Under the pieces are notes generated by a model. That model did not search any database. It worked only from the letters and a program-made list of their open reading frames with translations, and had not been told where the DNA came from. Positions 1 to 10,099 of a DNA stretch of 64,000 nucleotides are shown piece by piece; positions within the stretch are counted from its first letter, which is position 1; every line of letters begins with the position of its first letter. Position numbers and translations under genes: made by a program. The stretch spans positions 104,644,806-104,708,805 of the forward strand of contig CM069434.1 of assembly GCA_035610365.1 (NCBI GenBank), given 5' to 3'. This stretch comes from Aquatica leii. Its lineage: Eukaryota > Arthropoda > Insecta > Coleoptera > Lampyridae.

Positions 1-835
1 ACTTTAACATTTCGTTACATATATTATCTGTTCTTGTCGTTTTTTATTTTTTAACTTATTTATAATTTCCTCTATTTCTTGGTTTTGTGGACCTTTTATC
101 TCTATATTGTCTTCCTCATCTTTATCTTGTGATTCTTCTTGTTCTTTTTCTTCTTTTTTTGTTTTTTCAAGTAAATAATTTTCTCAGGTGTTCCTGTCTA
201 TATTGGCGGTTGCTTTTTTTATTTTTTGCGTCGTTAACTGATGGTATAGTTTAGTATTGCTCTTATTATCATTCCTTATTTCATCCATTATTTTGTTAAT
301 GTACTCACTTTACTTTTTTGTCATTAATTTTGCGCCTTCTTTTCTTATTCTCTTGTAATTCTTGTAGTGTTTTTGCTTGCTGGTTCCTGTCCATCTTATT
401 CTTGCTTTTCTCTTTCTCATTATTATCTATTCGCATTCTTTATCAAACCATCCGTTTCTATTTTTAACTCGTTTTGTTACAATTATCTTTTCTGCCGATT
501 TTATGATAATTGTTTTAATTTTATTCCACTCTTCATCTATACTTTCTTTTTTGTTCTCTTTCTGTAGTAGGTTGTTTACCTTATTTTCGTTTGTCTTCTT
601 TGCTTCTTCTTTCTCCTAATACTATTAATGTATCGTAATTGGGAATTTTTCAACAACTTTCTTTTAGTTTGTTATAAAATCTTCATTGTATTCTATTTCT
701 ACTCCTTCTGTGAGCATTTATTATGGATATGTTAGCTATTGTACTTTTAATTATGAGATATGATATTCTTCCGTCTATTTTTCTAAATTGTATTAGTTCG
801 TTCACTTTTTTTCTCTATCATGTTTAAAGAACTGG
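1..835 (-). mobile_element. Non-LTR retrotransposon (LINE) fragment, antisense, cut by the window start
   Basis: Read on the minus strand, this T-rich stretch gives broken pieces of a LINE ORF2. Near 640-780 an apurinic-type endonuclease fragment ends in a motif like IVLGE (normally GDFN). Near 400-480 there is the phrase KNRNGWFDKECE, which lies between endonuclease and reverse transcriptase in many insect LINEs. Near 60-180 comes the acidic linker followed by IEEIINKLKN, normally the start of the RT 'K.N.KAPG.D' motif. Stops and frameshifts are frequent, so it is non-functional. The RT proper would lie beyond position 1. The T-rich ORFs on the plus strand here are shadows. Clade (Jockey/R1 group) is not resolved. 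Confidence 0.75.
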
Positions 836-1430
836 TGGTTTTATCCAATTAACGTAGAGTTTTTCAGTAAGTATACGCAAATAAATGAACGAACCTACAC
901 CTAAGCAAAACTCAATAAAGTAGAGTAAGGAAAGTACAACGTACATATATACAAAAATAATCCAAATATAAAACTTACAATTTATAGAAGATTAAATTAT
1001 TAAATAATTAGAACTTCAGAATCAGTTTTGGTCGATACAGCAATTCAGCAATACAATACAAAGTAAAAACTGCTTGGTGTCTATAAAGCAAAAGCGAAAA
1101 ATAAAATACCTAGCAAGATATCGTAAATTATTGAAATATAAAAGTAAAATACACGATATTGTCAAAGCAAGCATTTATTCAATAATTCAAAAATACACGT
1201 TACACATTTCTTAAATTCTCATTGAAGCAACAGTGCAAGAACTAAACTAAACTTTTGAATATTAAACTTTTCAACTTCTTCTACATCATTTTTCTTGTAC
1301 ACAAAATTAAAGAAACGCTTAAAATAGATTAAAGAAAATCGGTTTAAACTATAATTCTCAAGTTATTATGTATACATTTATATAGATAAAATCTAGTATT
1401 GTAAAACAATGTTTCTTACTTCAGTTTCAG
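836..1430. other. Upstream region of transporter gene 1, no coding signal
   Basis: AT-rich sequence with no ORF or repeat that I recognise. It ends in a pyrimidine-rich stretch and an AG at 1429-1430 two bases before the ATG, which looks like a 3' splice site. If used, gene 1 has a non-coding 5' exon somewhere upstream, and this region is its intron. No TATA box or initiator can be assigned with confidence. Confidence 0.35.
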
Positions 1431-1431
1431 A

Positions 1432-1879
1432 ATGGATAATAAAACAAACGCTGTAAAATCAGAGTTCCGAAATGCTTTACCTCAAGTTTTAGCTGTTTTC
1501 GTAAAAAATTTTCTTATGCTATCGTTTGGAATGAATATAGGATTTGCGACTATTTTAATTGGTGGACTTTTACGAAAAAGTTCTAATGGATTTACAGGAG
1601 TTACAGAAGATCAAATATCATGGATAGGTAAGATTTAATATTAATTTGATAAAAAATTGTAACGTTCTTTTAAAAGGTTCAATGTCATTATTGACTATCC
1701 CAATTGGCAGCGTGCTGTCAGGAATTATAACGCAGCCATTAGGGCGAAAGAGGTCTATGCAGTTTATTACAATTCCGTTTGTTATATGTTGGATTGGATT
1801 TTACTTTTCGACTAAAATGTGGCAACTTTATCTTGCGTTGGCGTTAATGGGATTTTTTGGTGGCCTTGTAGAGGCACCG
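1432..1879 (+). CDS. Facilitated trehalose/sugar transporter (Tret1-like, MFS), exons 1-2 of 3
   Basis: Exon 1 is 1432-1627 and exon 2 is 1677-1879, separated by a 49-bp GT-AG intron (GTAAGA donor, AAAAG acceptor). The joint is in phase 1 and reads ...SWIG-SMSLL. Exon 1 (residues 1-65) gives the cytosolic N-terminus and the first membrane helix. Exon 2 (66-133) gives the next helices and the MFS loop motif GRKR at 88-91, and ends at a codon boundary in GGFFGGLVEAP followed by a GTAAGT donor. Exon 3 lies at 21718. The start ATG at 1432 is the first in frame and follows an acceptor-like AG, so a 5' UTR exon is possible. Family role: facilitative sugar/trehalose uptake across the plasma membrane. 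Substrate is inferred only from family resemblance. Confidence 0.85.
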
Positions 1880-2403
1880 GTAAGTGATTTAAGCAAAGTT
1901 TGTACTATGTTTAAGTTATACTATACACATTGGTAATATTCTAGTACATATTATGAAATTAAAGAATTAATGTTTATGACCAAACCAAACAAAATATAAA
2001 GATATATGTTAATCTTAAAAAATATTACATTTACACATACAATTTTTTTTCTATTGAAAAATATTAGCGTTAGGATTAAATTGTAAATCCTACTTTACGT
2101 TGTCTTACTTTATATACGTGCTTAAGTGATTTTAAATTAAAAACATCATAAATCTATATGATTAACAGTAACTCATTTTATGAAACAATAAACATAATAA
2201 ACTTTGTCTATATATGTAAACAATAGAAAATAATTAGTTTATAATAATTGAATTATTTGCTAGCAGACAACTTTTGCCTACAGTAGTATACGGCTTTCAT
2301 AAATATTTGTGTTTCATGTGACATATATGTTAGGCAACCAACATTGCTTGGATCGGTATAAAGTAAAACAAAAATAACTATTATTAACATTTTATAACCA
2401 ATG

Positions 2404-2571
2404 TGTAACGCCACTGATTCGCGGAATGCCCTTGTCATATTATTACAGCTCACTATATTACGACTATGTAATATCATATATACAAAGGTGTAAAGATGTA
2501 ATGTGTTGTGTTGTTTATGGTAAAATAAAGCTATTAAAACAATTACAGCCCCCTTACATTATGCCCTTACA
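2404..2571 (+). repeat. 5' LTR of the gypsy element
   Basis: Starts TGTAACGCCACTGA and ends CCCTTACA. It matches 6771-6939 across its whole length, including an identical central block around ATGTAATGTGTTGTGTTG and a shared AATAAA-type signal (AAAATAAAGC). Bounded outside by AATG and inside by the primer-binding site. Confidence 0.93.
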
Positions 2572-2572
2572 A

Positions 2573-2591
2573 TGGCGCCCAACGTGGGGCC
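2573..2591 (+). other. Primer-binding site complementary to the 3' end of tRNA-Lys
   Basis: TGGCGCCCAACGTGGGGCC begins one base after the LTR. From memory of insect tRNA-Lys, whose 3' end reads GCCCCACGTTGGGCG plus CCA, this is an essentially perfect complement, so tRNA-Lys is the likely reverse-transcription primer. Confidence 0.8.
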
Positions 2592-2944
2592 TTGTTAAAT
2601 AACAATAAAGTGCCTAAGTACATTGTTAAATGCAAGTGTACAGTGATTAACAAACGGCAACGATCCCACGTAACGTAAGCACAAAACATAATTTTTGTTT
2701 ATGGACGCGATCGTGACCTGCATGAACTTTGAACTTTTGAGTTTTAACGTTCTGTAATTACGTTGTGTATCAACATCGTCATATTTTTACAAAAATGGCG
2801 AATTTCAAACTGTATTGTTTGCATAAAAATTTCCTTTACGGCGTTAAAGGAGCTATGCACGATAACCGCTTTATATTTTCTATGAAGTAACGCATATTCG
2901 GTTTCGGCTCGCATCATACGACCGCACCTCTGATATCAAAATTT

Positions 2945-3600
2945 ATGCCTTATAACCTTAGATCCCGCCAGATTATAAACGAAAACGTCGCCGTAGAACC
3001 AGTCGTGATGACGCAAGATCAACTGAACGCATTGTTGCTAGGTATGCGAACTATTCTCGCCGGGGATACGGGTGTCGCTTCTGCCGCAGTTACTCCAATA
3101 AATGCTAACAGTAATTTTTTAAAATGCCAGTCGCGTTTTGCTGGAAAGGAAAACGAAGATTTCGACGCTTTTATCGACGCAATCAACGTTTACAAAGAAT
3201 GTTTACAGATCTCAGACGAGAACGCAATCCATGCTATTGGATGGCTTGGCCGCCACTTGGTACCAGGGTGTGAAAACCACTGTCACCTCCTGGGACGATG
3301 CCTTCAAGGTGCTTAGGCACGCGTTTCGATTTAATAAACCTTTGCACCAAATCTTTAGAGAACTCTTCTCGAAAGAGCAGGGCGAAAAAAAACCTACGTA
3401 ATTTTCGCTCGTGCACTATTAGCTCGTTTACTTCCTACGCCCGAACTTTATCAAACACATCAAATAGATATGATATACGGGCTACTCAACCGAAAAATCC
3501 GACACCGATTGCCGCGCAACGACGTTGAAACTATTAACGATTTAATCGGTAAAGCTAAAAGCATAGAAAACAGCTTTGCTAATACTTCAGTACAGCAAAA
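2945..3600 (+). pseudogene. Gag of the gypsy element, frameshifted
   Basis: Starts MPYNLRSR at 2945. The first frame runs to about 3240, then continues in the next frame with GLAATWYQGV, and later in the frame opening at 3470 with the phrase IYGLLNRKIRHRLP. This is a typical capsid region of Ty3/gypsy Gag (W-x-x-L.. tract, then a helical 'LL.R.I.' segment). No zinc knuckle is evident before the protease. At least two frameshifts separate the parts, so no full Gag can be made. The role in an intact element would be particle formation and RNA packaging. Confidence 0.75.
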
Positions 3601-3639
3601 TATCAGTACTACTGCGTCTTTGGAAAAATATTCAAAATT

Positions 3640-6600
3640 CAAATTTTTATCCACAGATGGGTGCATACCAACAAGTTCTTCTCGGCCCTTAATGTTAATT
3701 ACAGTTTTTAACAAAACCGGCTTAGCATATGTTGATTATGGTGCAAAATGCAGTGTTGCAGGTTACAAATTGTATTCCTATTTGCGATCCATTGATTGCC
3801 CGTTCACCACGACAAACATGCAAATGATTCTAGCCGATGGTCAAGCCAAAATGGTTAACGCCGAAGTCTTCCAATGCGATGTTCAACTTCAGAACAAAAC
3901 AATTTCTACGTCGTTCGTAGCAATACCCAAATACACCAATAGCAGAACTCTTCTTGGAGTCGATTTTATTGCTCATGCGCAAATCATTTTGAATTTTTCT
4001 AAAATGCAATGGTCGTTTGCTGATGACCCAAACTGTAATTTTGATTTCCATCAATAACCTGTAACTGCTAATGCTACGCAAATGTTAATGGTTAACTCCA
4101 TCGATCTATCTCTACGAAAAGATAAGGCCACGCAAGCAAACGGCTCTGAACGTGTCCTCCTGGAAGCATTAATTCAAGAACATTGTGAAGTTTTTCAACA
4201 GAACAAGGAACCTACTCCTTTTGCGGAGCACAGAATTCTATTATCAGATGATACTCCAATTTCGGTACCTCCCTACCGCCTAGCTCCCTCTAAAAAGAAA
4301 GTTTTCAGAAAGGAACTAGACAACTTACTCGAACACGAAATAATAAAAGAGTGCGAATCGCCATTCGCTTCTCCGGTAGTACTGGTACCAAAAAAGGGTG
4401 GAACCAATAGACTGTGTCGACTATAGACGTCTCAACTTAGTCACTCGTTCGGACCAATACCCGCTCCCGAGAATAGACGATCTACTCCATTCCACGTATA
4501 ATGCCGTCTACGTTTGACTTGAAATGCGGATCAAGTCCCGGTTAAGTTAGAAGATTGAGATAAGACGGCATTCATTACGCCATTTGACACATTTAGATAT
4601 AAAATAATGCCTTTCGGTCTTAAAACAGCACCCTCAACGTTCCAACGTTTGATGAACTGATTCCGATCAGGTCTACAACATATTTTGATGTTTGCCTATC
4701 TGGATGACTTAATACTACTTTCCTCTTCGTTTGAAGTACATCTAACAGACCTAAGAGAAGTTTTTGCTCCTTTGAAATTGTTTAAGCTAACGCTGAACCG
4801 TGCTAAATGTACTTTTGGCAGTACCAAGGTAGAATACCTAGGACATATCCTTACGATAGAAGGTATATCCCCAAACCCAGCTAAAATTATAGCAATAACA
4901 TCCATGCCCGAGCCAAAGAATGTGAAACAGTTATTGACTTTTCTCCAAACATACTTTTGGTCTAGAAGGTTTGTGCAATTTTTTTCGCAAATCGTTAAGC
5001 CTCTTAGCAGCTTTACCAAAAAGAACGCAAAATAGCAGTGGGGTCTTGAGCAAAACGCATCTTTCGAGAAGCTCAAGGAATTGCTGACTACCAGTCCGAT
5101 TCTGCGTCAGGCCGACCCTACGCAACCGTATGTACTACGCACAGACGCTAGCTGCTACCCAATAGGTGCGCTTCTACTCCAGGTGGAGGGACCAGAAGAA
5201 AAAACGATAGAATACGCCAGATGATTGCTGACGCCCGCGGAAATGAACTACCACACGACCAAGCGAAAAGCTCTTAGTATTGTGTAGACAGTAAACAAAT
5301 TCCGAGGCTACATTGAAGGTTCCTCCGTCGTAGTCAAGAGTGGCCACTAACCACTGCGATGGCTGATGTCACTAAAATCTCCAAGTGGAAGATTAGCCAG
5401 ATGGGCCTTGGCTCTACAGCCATACGACCTAAAAATAGAATACACACCAGGCCGCAGCTAGCCCTAGCTGACACACTGACGCAACCGAGTGCGAAGTTTG
5501 CTTAGTATCCGTCGACCTATCAGTTGATAGTGCAAAGGCTATCCGATAGGCTCAGTTGGAAGATTCTGACCTAAAAGAAATAATACATGCTTTTTAGAAT
5601 TCTGAACCGAACGAACTCGATAGTCGCAGATGGAGTGATCGAGGTTACGTAATGTTAAATGGTATACTGTACAGATACTCTCTTGACTACGATGGAGAAG
5701 ACGCCCAAAAAGTCGTTCCCAAATCAGAAATTTCAACCACCGACTGGTAAGAAGTGGATATTTATTGTTGAAGATACGTCTAGCAGATGGACAGAACTTT
5801 TCCCACTCGAAGCTGCAACAGCCGAAACTTCTGTACGATGTTTGATAGAAGAAGTACTATTAAGATATAGTATACCCGCCGAGTAATAAGTCACAATGGT
5901 CTCCAATTTGTTAGCGATGTTATGCAAAAAGCTGCCCTAGTCCTAAACTTCAAACAGCAACTCATTCCTTCCTATTATCCTGCCGCTAACCTGGTCGAAC
6001 GTAAAAATTGAGATATTAAAACGCAACTCGCGATTCTAACCAAAAGTGATCATACTAGCTGGAGAGACAAATTTGTTTGTGTACGGTTCGCCATCAACAC
6101 ATCTCGTTGCCAATCAACAAGATTTACTCCCGTATATCTAACTTTCGCGCGTGAACTGCGTACTCCAGAGGATGTGCAACGCGATTTACGTCAGATCATA
6201 GACAATGAGAATTTTGTACCGCAAATAACTTCGTACTTACGTACGTTAGCGTATGCTTTAAGTCAAGCTTGCAAAACCCATGAACTTTCTCAGAATTCAA
6301 GTCAGAAGTTCGCCGATCGGTCGCGTCGCGACGTGCCGCTTTTCTGAGTGAACTATCGTGTGCTTGTAGACACTTACGTATTGAGCAATGCCAAAGCTCG
6401 ACTAACATCGAAGTTTGTACCCCGACGGGTTGGACCTTCTACGATCATCAAGGTAGTGAGCCCGACATCTTTCCAGGTCACTACACCCGATAATCCATCG
6501 GTTCTGTTAGGGGCATACCACGTAGCAGCCCTAACCCCGTATGCTTCCCTTGCGGAGGACGAGAACCTGCCATTGCATCTCATACGGAAGAGGGGACGAC

Positions 6601-6710
6601 CTCCCAAACTCACTGCTGTGCCCAAGCAGAAGCTATGTGCCAATCCACCTACTTCGACTCCCGTCAGATCTTCGACGAGGGTCCCCAAGAAGAAGGTTTT
6701 CTACGAATAG
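3640..6710 (+). pseudogene. Pol of the gypsy element: protease, RT, RNase H, integrase, broken
   Basis: Protease at about 3690-4050 has the frame VDYGAKC where the catalytic motif D-T/S-G-A is expected (Tyr at 3737-3739), followed by LLGVDFI. RT: VPPYRLAPS at about 4260, PKKGG at 4390, a frameshift, then YLDD at 4697-4708 and LGHILTIEGI. RNase H: PYVLRTDAS at about 5130 and LTPAEMNYHTT after a stop. Integrase: KKWIFIVEDTSSRWTELFPL at about 5745 and a C-terminal part (6348-6710) ending in a basic tail. Many stops and shifts make it a fossil. The altered protease motif, if not a later mutation, would itself be inactivating. Confidence 0.85.
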
Positions 6711-6770
6711 AGACCCAACGTTCTATTGTACCCCATCAGAGGCCGTTGATGTGATACAAAGGGCGAGAAA

Positions 6771-6939
6771 TGTAACGCCACTGACTCCCGGAATGTCCCT
6801 GTCATATTATTACAAGCCACTATATTACCGACTACGTAATATAATATATACTAAGGTGTAAAGATGTAATGTGTTGTGTTGTTTATGGTAAAATAAAGCT
6901 ATTAAAACAAGTACAGCCCCCTTACAATATACCCTTACA
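6771..6939 (+). repeat. 3' LTR of the gypsy element
   Basis: Copy of 2404-2571 with about a dozen substitutions and one indel. Preceded by a purine-rich tract (AAAGGGCGAGAAA) and followed by AATG, the target duplication. Confidence 0.92.
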
Positions 6940-7439
6940 AATGTTTAATATGTTGTCGTTGAGTTTCGATACATGTGTTAAGTTGGAAAAACATTGCGAA
7001 ATTTATCATCTTCAGTATTTTGCGCATTTCCATTGTAGAATTGTTGAATGAATTTCATTGTAACTTTAGTGATATGAGCACTTGTATTGTTTTGCTAAAA
7101 GTAAGTAAACTCAAATTTGTTTGCTTAAAAAATTGACTCAAAATATTAAGATAACGTTCTGCGTTTACAGTATTGTGAAAAAATGTTAAAGTGACTTACC
7201 TTTTTTTTTAACATTACAATCCATACACAAACTTTCAAAGGTTGTAACCGTAGTTCTACAATAGTATGTAGGTTTGCCCAATATAATTTTTAGTTTGTAT
7301 GAAACCATGCTTTGTTTATAAAAAAAAGTTCAATTAAACCAATTATCGTTGATTAAATAGTGATTAAGCTATTGACAAAATTGTACACGCTGCAAAAACT
7401 GATTTTTATTAATAGTTGAAAACAGCAATTAGAATTACA

Positions 7440-8270
7440 TACTTGATAGGCCATTTGGCTGAATTCACTTAAAAACAATGAATTCACTAGTGCCCTGATG
7501 AGGTCTTCTCTAACGATCAGACTCCCACTACCTTATTTTAAGCTGATTGGCCATTGTTGTTTTAACGTGTTGTTGTTCCGGTCTTGCAATAGTGGTTATA
7601 TGAGTGAATTTGCATGAATTTCTAATCTGGAGTGTTGTTTATTACTTCTCTTTTGTGTGACTTTCCTGATGAATGGTATTCCTAAATCTCGGTGTAATGT
7701 TTGATTACTGATATACCTCGGTGCATTAACAAACGTTCTGAGGATTTTTGACTATGATCTTTGAATTATGGTAGTGTTGGATTTACTGACGCATTTCCAC
7801 AGTTTGATGACATGTGTCTATATAGGCTTGATAAAAATTTTATATAACAGTATTTTGTTTTCTAGTAACAGTTTAAATCTTCTTCCAATGAGTTAGTGTA
7901 ACTCTCCGAGGCGCATGTCTATTTGCCTCCTTTTCTTCTGTATATCTTCTCTTCATGTAAGTTTTGAGTCTAGATAGATTTCAAAATATTTTACATTTGT
8001 TGATACTGGGAGTTGTATATTGTTGATGGAGACTTGTTGTTGTTAAGGAAAATTATTTTGTTCTGTATTTTTTTAGGAGTGAAGTAGTGCATTCTACTCG
8101 CAGTGACATCCGATGTATTAGCGTTAAAGAAATCTAAAATGTTCCTTATCTGGTTTCTTGTTATTTGGAGTGAATACTGCTTCCAACTATTCTGCAAAGA
8201 TGTCAGATTTACCAACGTTTTCTTGTGAGTGTAGTTCAGGTGTAGCTTTTTTGGCAATATAACTTTGATT
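7440..8270 (-). pseudogene. Jockey-type LINE reverse transcriptase remnant, internally deleted
   Basis: On the minus strand, from about 8257, the reading includes KKIQNKIIFLNNNKSP (the RT 'NKAPG' entry motif). After a deletion, a C-terminal part follows near 7830-7640: KLWKCVSKSNTTIIQR, KILRTFVNAPRYISN and LHRDLGIPF. These phrases are characteristic of the end of Jockey-clade ORF2 (TYGIQLWG..SN...IQRFQ.K.LR...APWYV.N..LH.DL..P). The central catalytic RT region is missing and stops occur in the frame. It lies antisense to the host gene inside its big intron. Confidence 0.7.
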
Positions 8271-8710
8271 AACTAGTTTAGTAAATAATATCATTACGTT
8301 ACTTAATTGTGAACTCATAGGTCAAAGATTATTTTACTTTATTGGTTTATTTTATCCAACGTTTCCAAAATATCATGTATAACACTTTTACAAATAATTG
8401 ACCTTAGTATCAATAATCAATAGCTTTAGAGTTTGTGTTTATTTAATCTAATTGATATAAATTTAGATACGACTCAGTTTGATGAAAATAGTTTCATCTC
8501 CAAATTTCATATAAACTACGGTGGTAACACGTATAGTTTTTTTAAATAATAATTGTCACAGTTTTACGCAATAAAAATTGTGAATTTTTATTGCACAACA
8601 TCGGTTTGTCAAAAGTTACAGAATACGCCAGAAAACGGTAGTTTTAAATAGAATATAATTGTTTGAAACAATAGAATAGTTTATTATATACTATGTTTCA
8701 GAAGTGTATG

Positions 8711-8782
8711 ATTATAACCTAAGCGATAGAGTATATAGCGAGACGCGAAGCGTCGAGGAATATAAATCGCGCAGGTTATAAT
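8711..8782. repeat. Imperfect inverted repeat with ATTATAACCT ends
   Basis: Ends are perfect 10-bp inverted copies: ATTATAACCT at 8711-8720 and AGGTTATAAT at 8773-8782. Inside is a hairpin GACGC-GAA-GCGTC (8742-8754). A diverged relative with the same flanks is at 15547-15602. Function unknown; it could be part of a dispersed MITE-like repeat. Confidence 0.6.
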
Positions 8783-9239
8783 GAACTTCTCAACCGTAAT
8801 ATATATACAATTTTTTCCACTACTAGAATTATTAAAGTCTTTCTACCTGTTACTAAATCAAATTTAAAATTTAGGGTTGTCATTAATTTAATAGAATTAA
8901 TTTTGACCTGATTAACATGTTGTTGATTTTAAAAATGAAAACGTAGCATCAATACAAGCAAATGTCAAAATAAAAATTCTTAAAATAGGTTATTGTTCAT
9001 GTATACAAACAACCTGAGAACAAAATTGAAACATAAACCGAAATTATGATTACTGTAAGCGGTGTTTTTCTATGTAATAGCACACGTTCGACTCGTTACG
9101 TAATAGTGATAACATTACTCCGTTGATAACATTATCCGTGATTACAATAAGTGACGTACACTGTATATAATTTGTTTAGGTATGAATCTAAAGTGTTTGT
9201 AGAATAACGGTTAATGTACGAAAATAGTACAAAATATTT

Positions 9240-9690
9240 TATTCAAAGCATTACTCCCCCAAGACTTTAAAATGTTTTGTATCATGTTTAATTGATTCGC
9301 GAATTTTTGTTGCATTTGGACATTATCTGCATCTAACCGTGCCACTTTGAGCGTTTTAAACTACTTAAAGCACCGGGATTTACAACATTCTCGCCGCAAG
9401 CTTTTACAAACATTCGATGTAATTTTGTAGAAGTTTTCTTCGAAGAGTAAAAGAAATTTAATATTGTTTGCAAATCGTAGTTTCCAGACACAAAATTCAA
9501 CATGTTCAACAATATTAAAAACTATGTTTTATGAAACTTGTGTTTTTGTAAGTTGAAAACGTTAACTACTTTTTATCACGTCGTCATTGCTTTTATAATA
9601 ACTATTTTCTAAAATACTGATTTCATTTTCTTCTTCGACACCCATTTAATCTTCAAACTCTGCATCACTGACACCATAGTCTTTTTTGTT
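9240..9690 (-). pseudogene. Unrecognised decayed coding sequence
   Basis: Minus strand around 9510-9350 reads through NYDLQTILNFFYSSKK, LHRMFVKACGENVVNPGALS and, after a one-base shift, ARLDADNVQMQQKFANQLNM and a few more residues to about 9235. A separate acidic piece (VSDAEFED, then EEENEISILENSYY) lies at 9690-9590. Composition is protein-like and unlike the surrounding AT-rich DNA. I do not recognise the family; a lost transposon protein is the likeliest source. Confidence 0.35.
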
Positions 9691-10099
9691 GTTTCTTTTA
9701 AGTTACACTATTAATTATTTTTAAAATTGTGTAATTTTGTGTAATGTCTTTTATTTGCTACACTTGCTATCTGAGTGAGACGAGCTCTATGCGAATTTAG
9801 ATTAGCGCTCTATCAGCTTATTTTTTTAATATTCTGACTACACCCTACTAACCAGAGGTATTGTGCTAGCTGTAAGAAGACCCTAACAATAAAAACCCCA
9901 ATTTTTATCAAAGACTATAAAGTTTTATCGGTTCTCATATTTCATTTTAACCATCCTTTCGTGTCTGAGTTACTATCACTTTGAAAATAAATTTAGTGCC
10001 TCGATCACTTGATGAAGAAAGAAAACAACTTAATTGTTTTTTTAATCTTTTTAATCACACTACGCAATAGAATTTACAAATTTTGTGAATGCACAAATC

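Larger units (their letters stand above)
2404..6939 (+). mobile_element. Ty3/gypsy LTR retrotransposon, complete ends, decayed ORFs
   Basis: A 4,536-bp element with short LTRs (about 168 bp) that begin TGTAACG and end CTTACA. The insertion duplicated AATG: 2400-2403 before the 5' LTR and 6940-6943 after the 3' LTR. A primer-binding site directly follows the 5' LTR, and a purine-rich tract precedes the 3' LTR (about 6758-6770). Domain order is Gag, protease, RT, RNase H, integrase, typical of Ty3/gypsy. There is no envelope ORF. Frameshifts and stops occur throughout. The LTRs differ at roughly a dozen sites, so this is not a recent insertion. Confidence 0.93.

Noticed and set aside
367..619. 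Overlapping plus-strand ORFs rich in Phe, Leu and Ser
   Set aside because: They are the antisense of an A-rich LINE; the minus strand gives recognisable endonuclease and linker motifs.
7491..7530. CTGATGAGG motif as a further hammerhead
   Set aside because: No GAAA follows a second stem and no stem I pairing; it lies in the antisense LINE tail.
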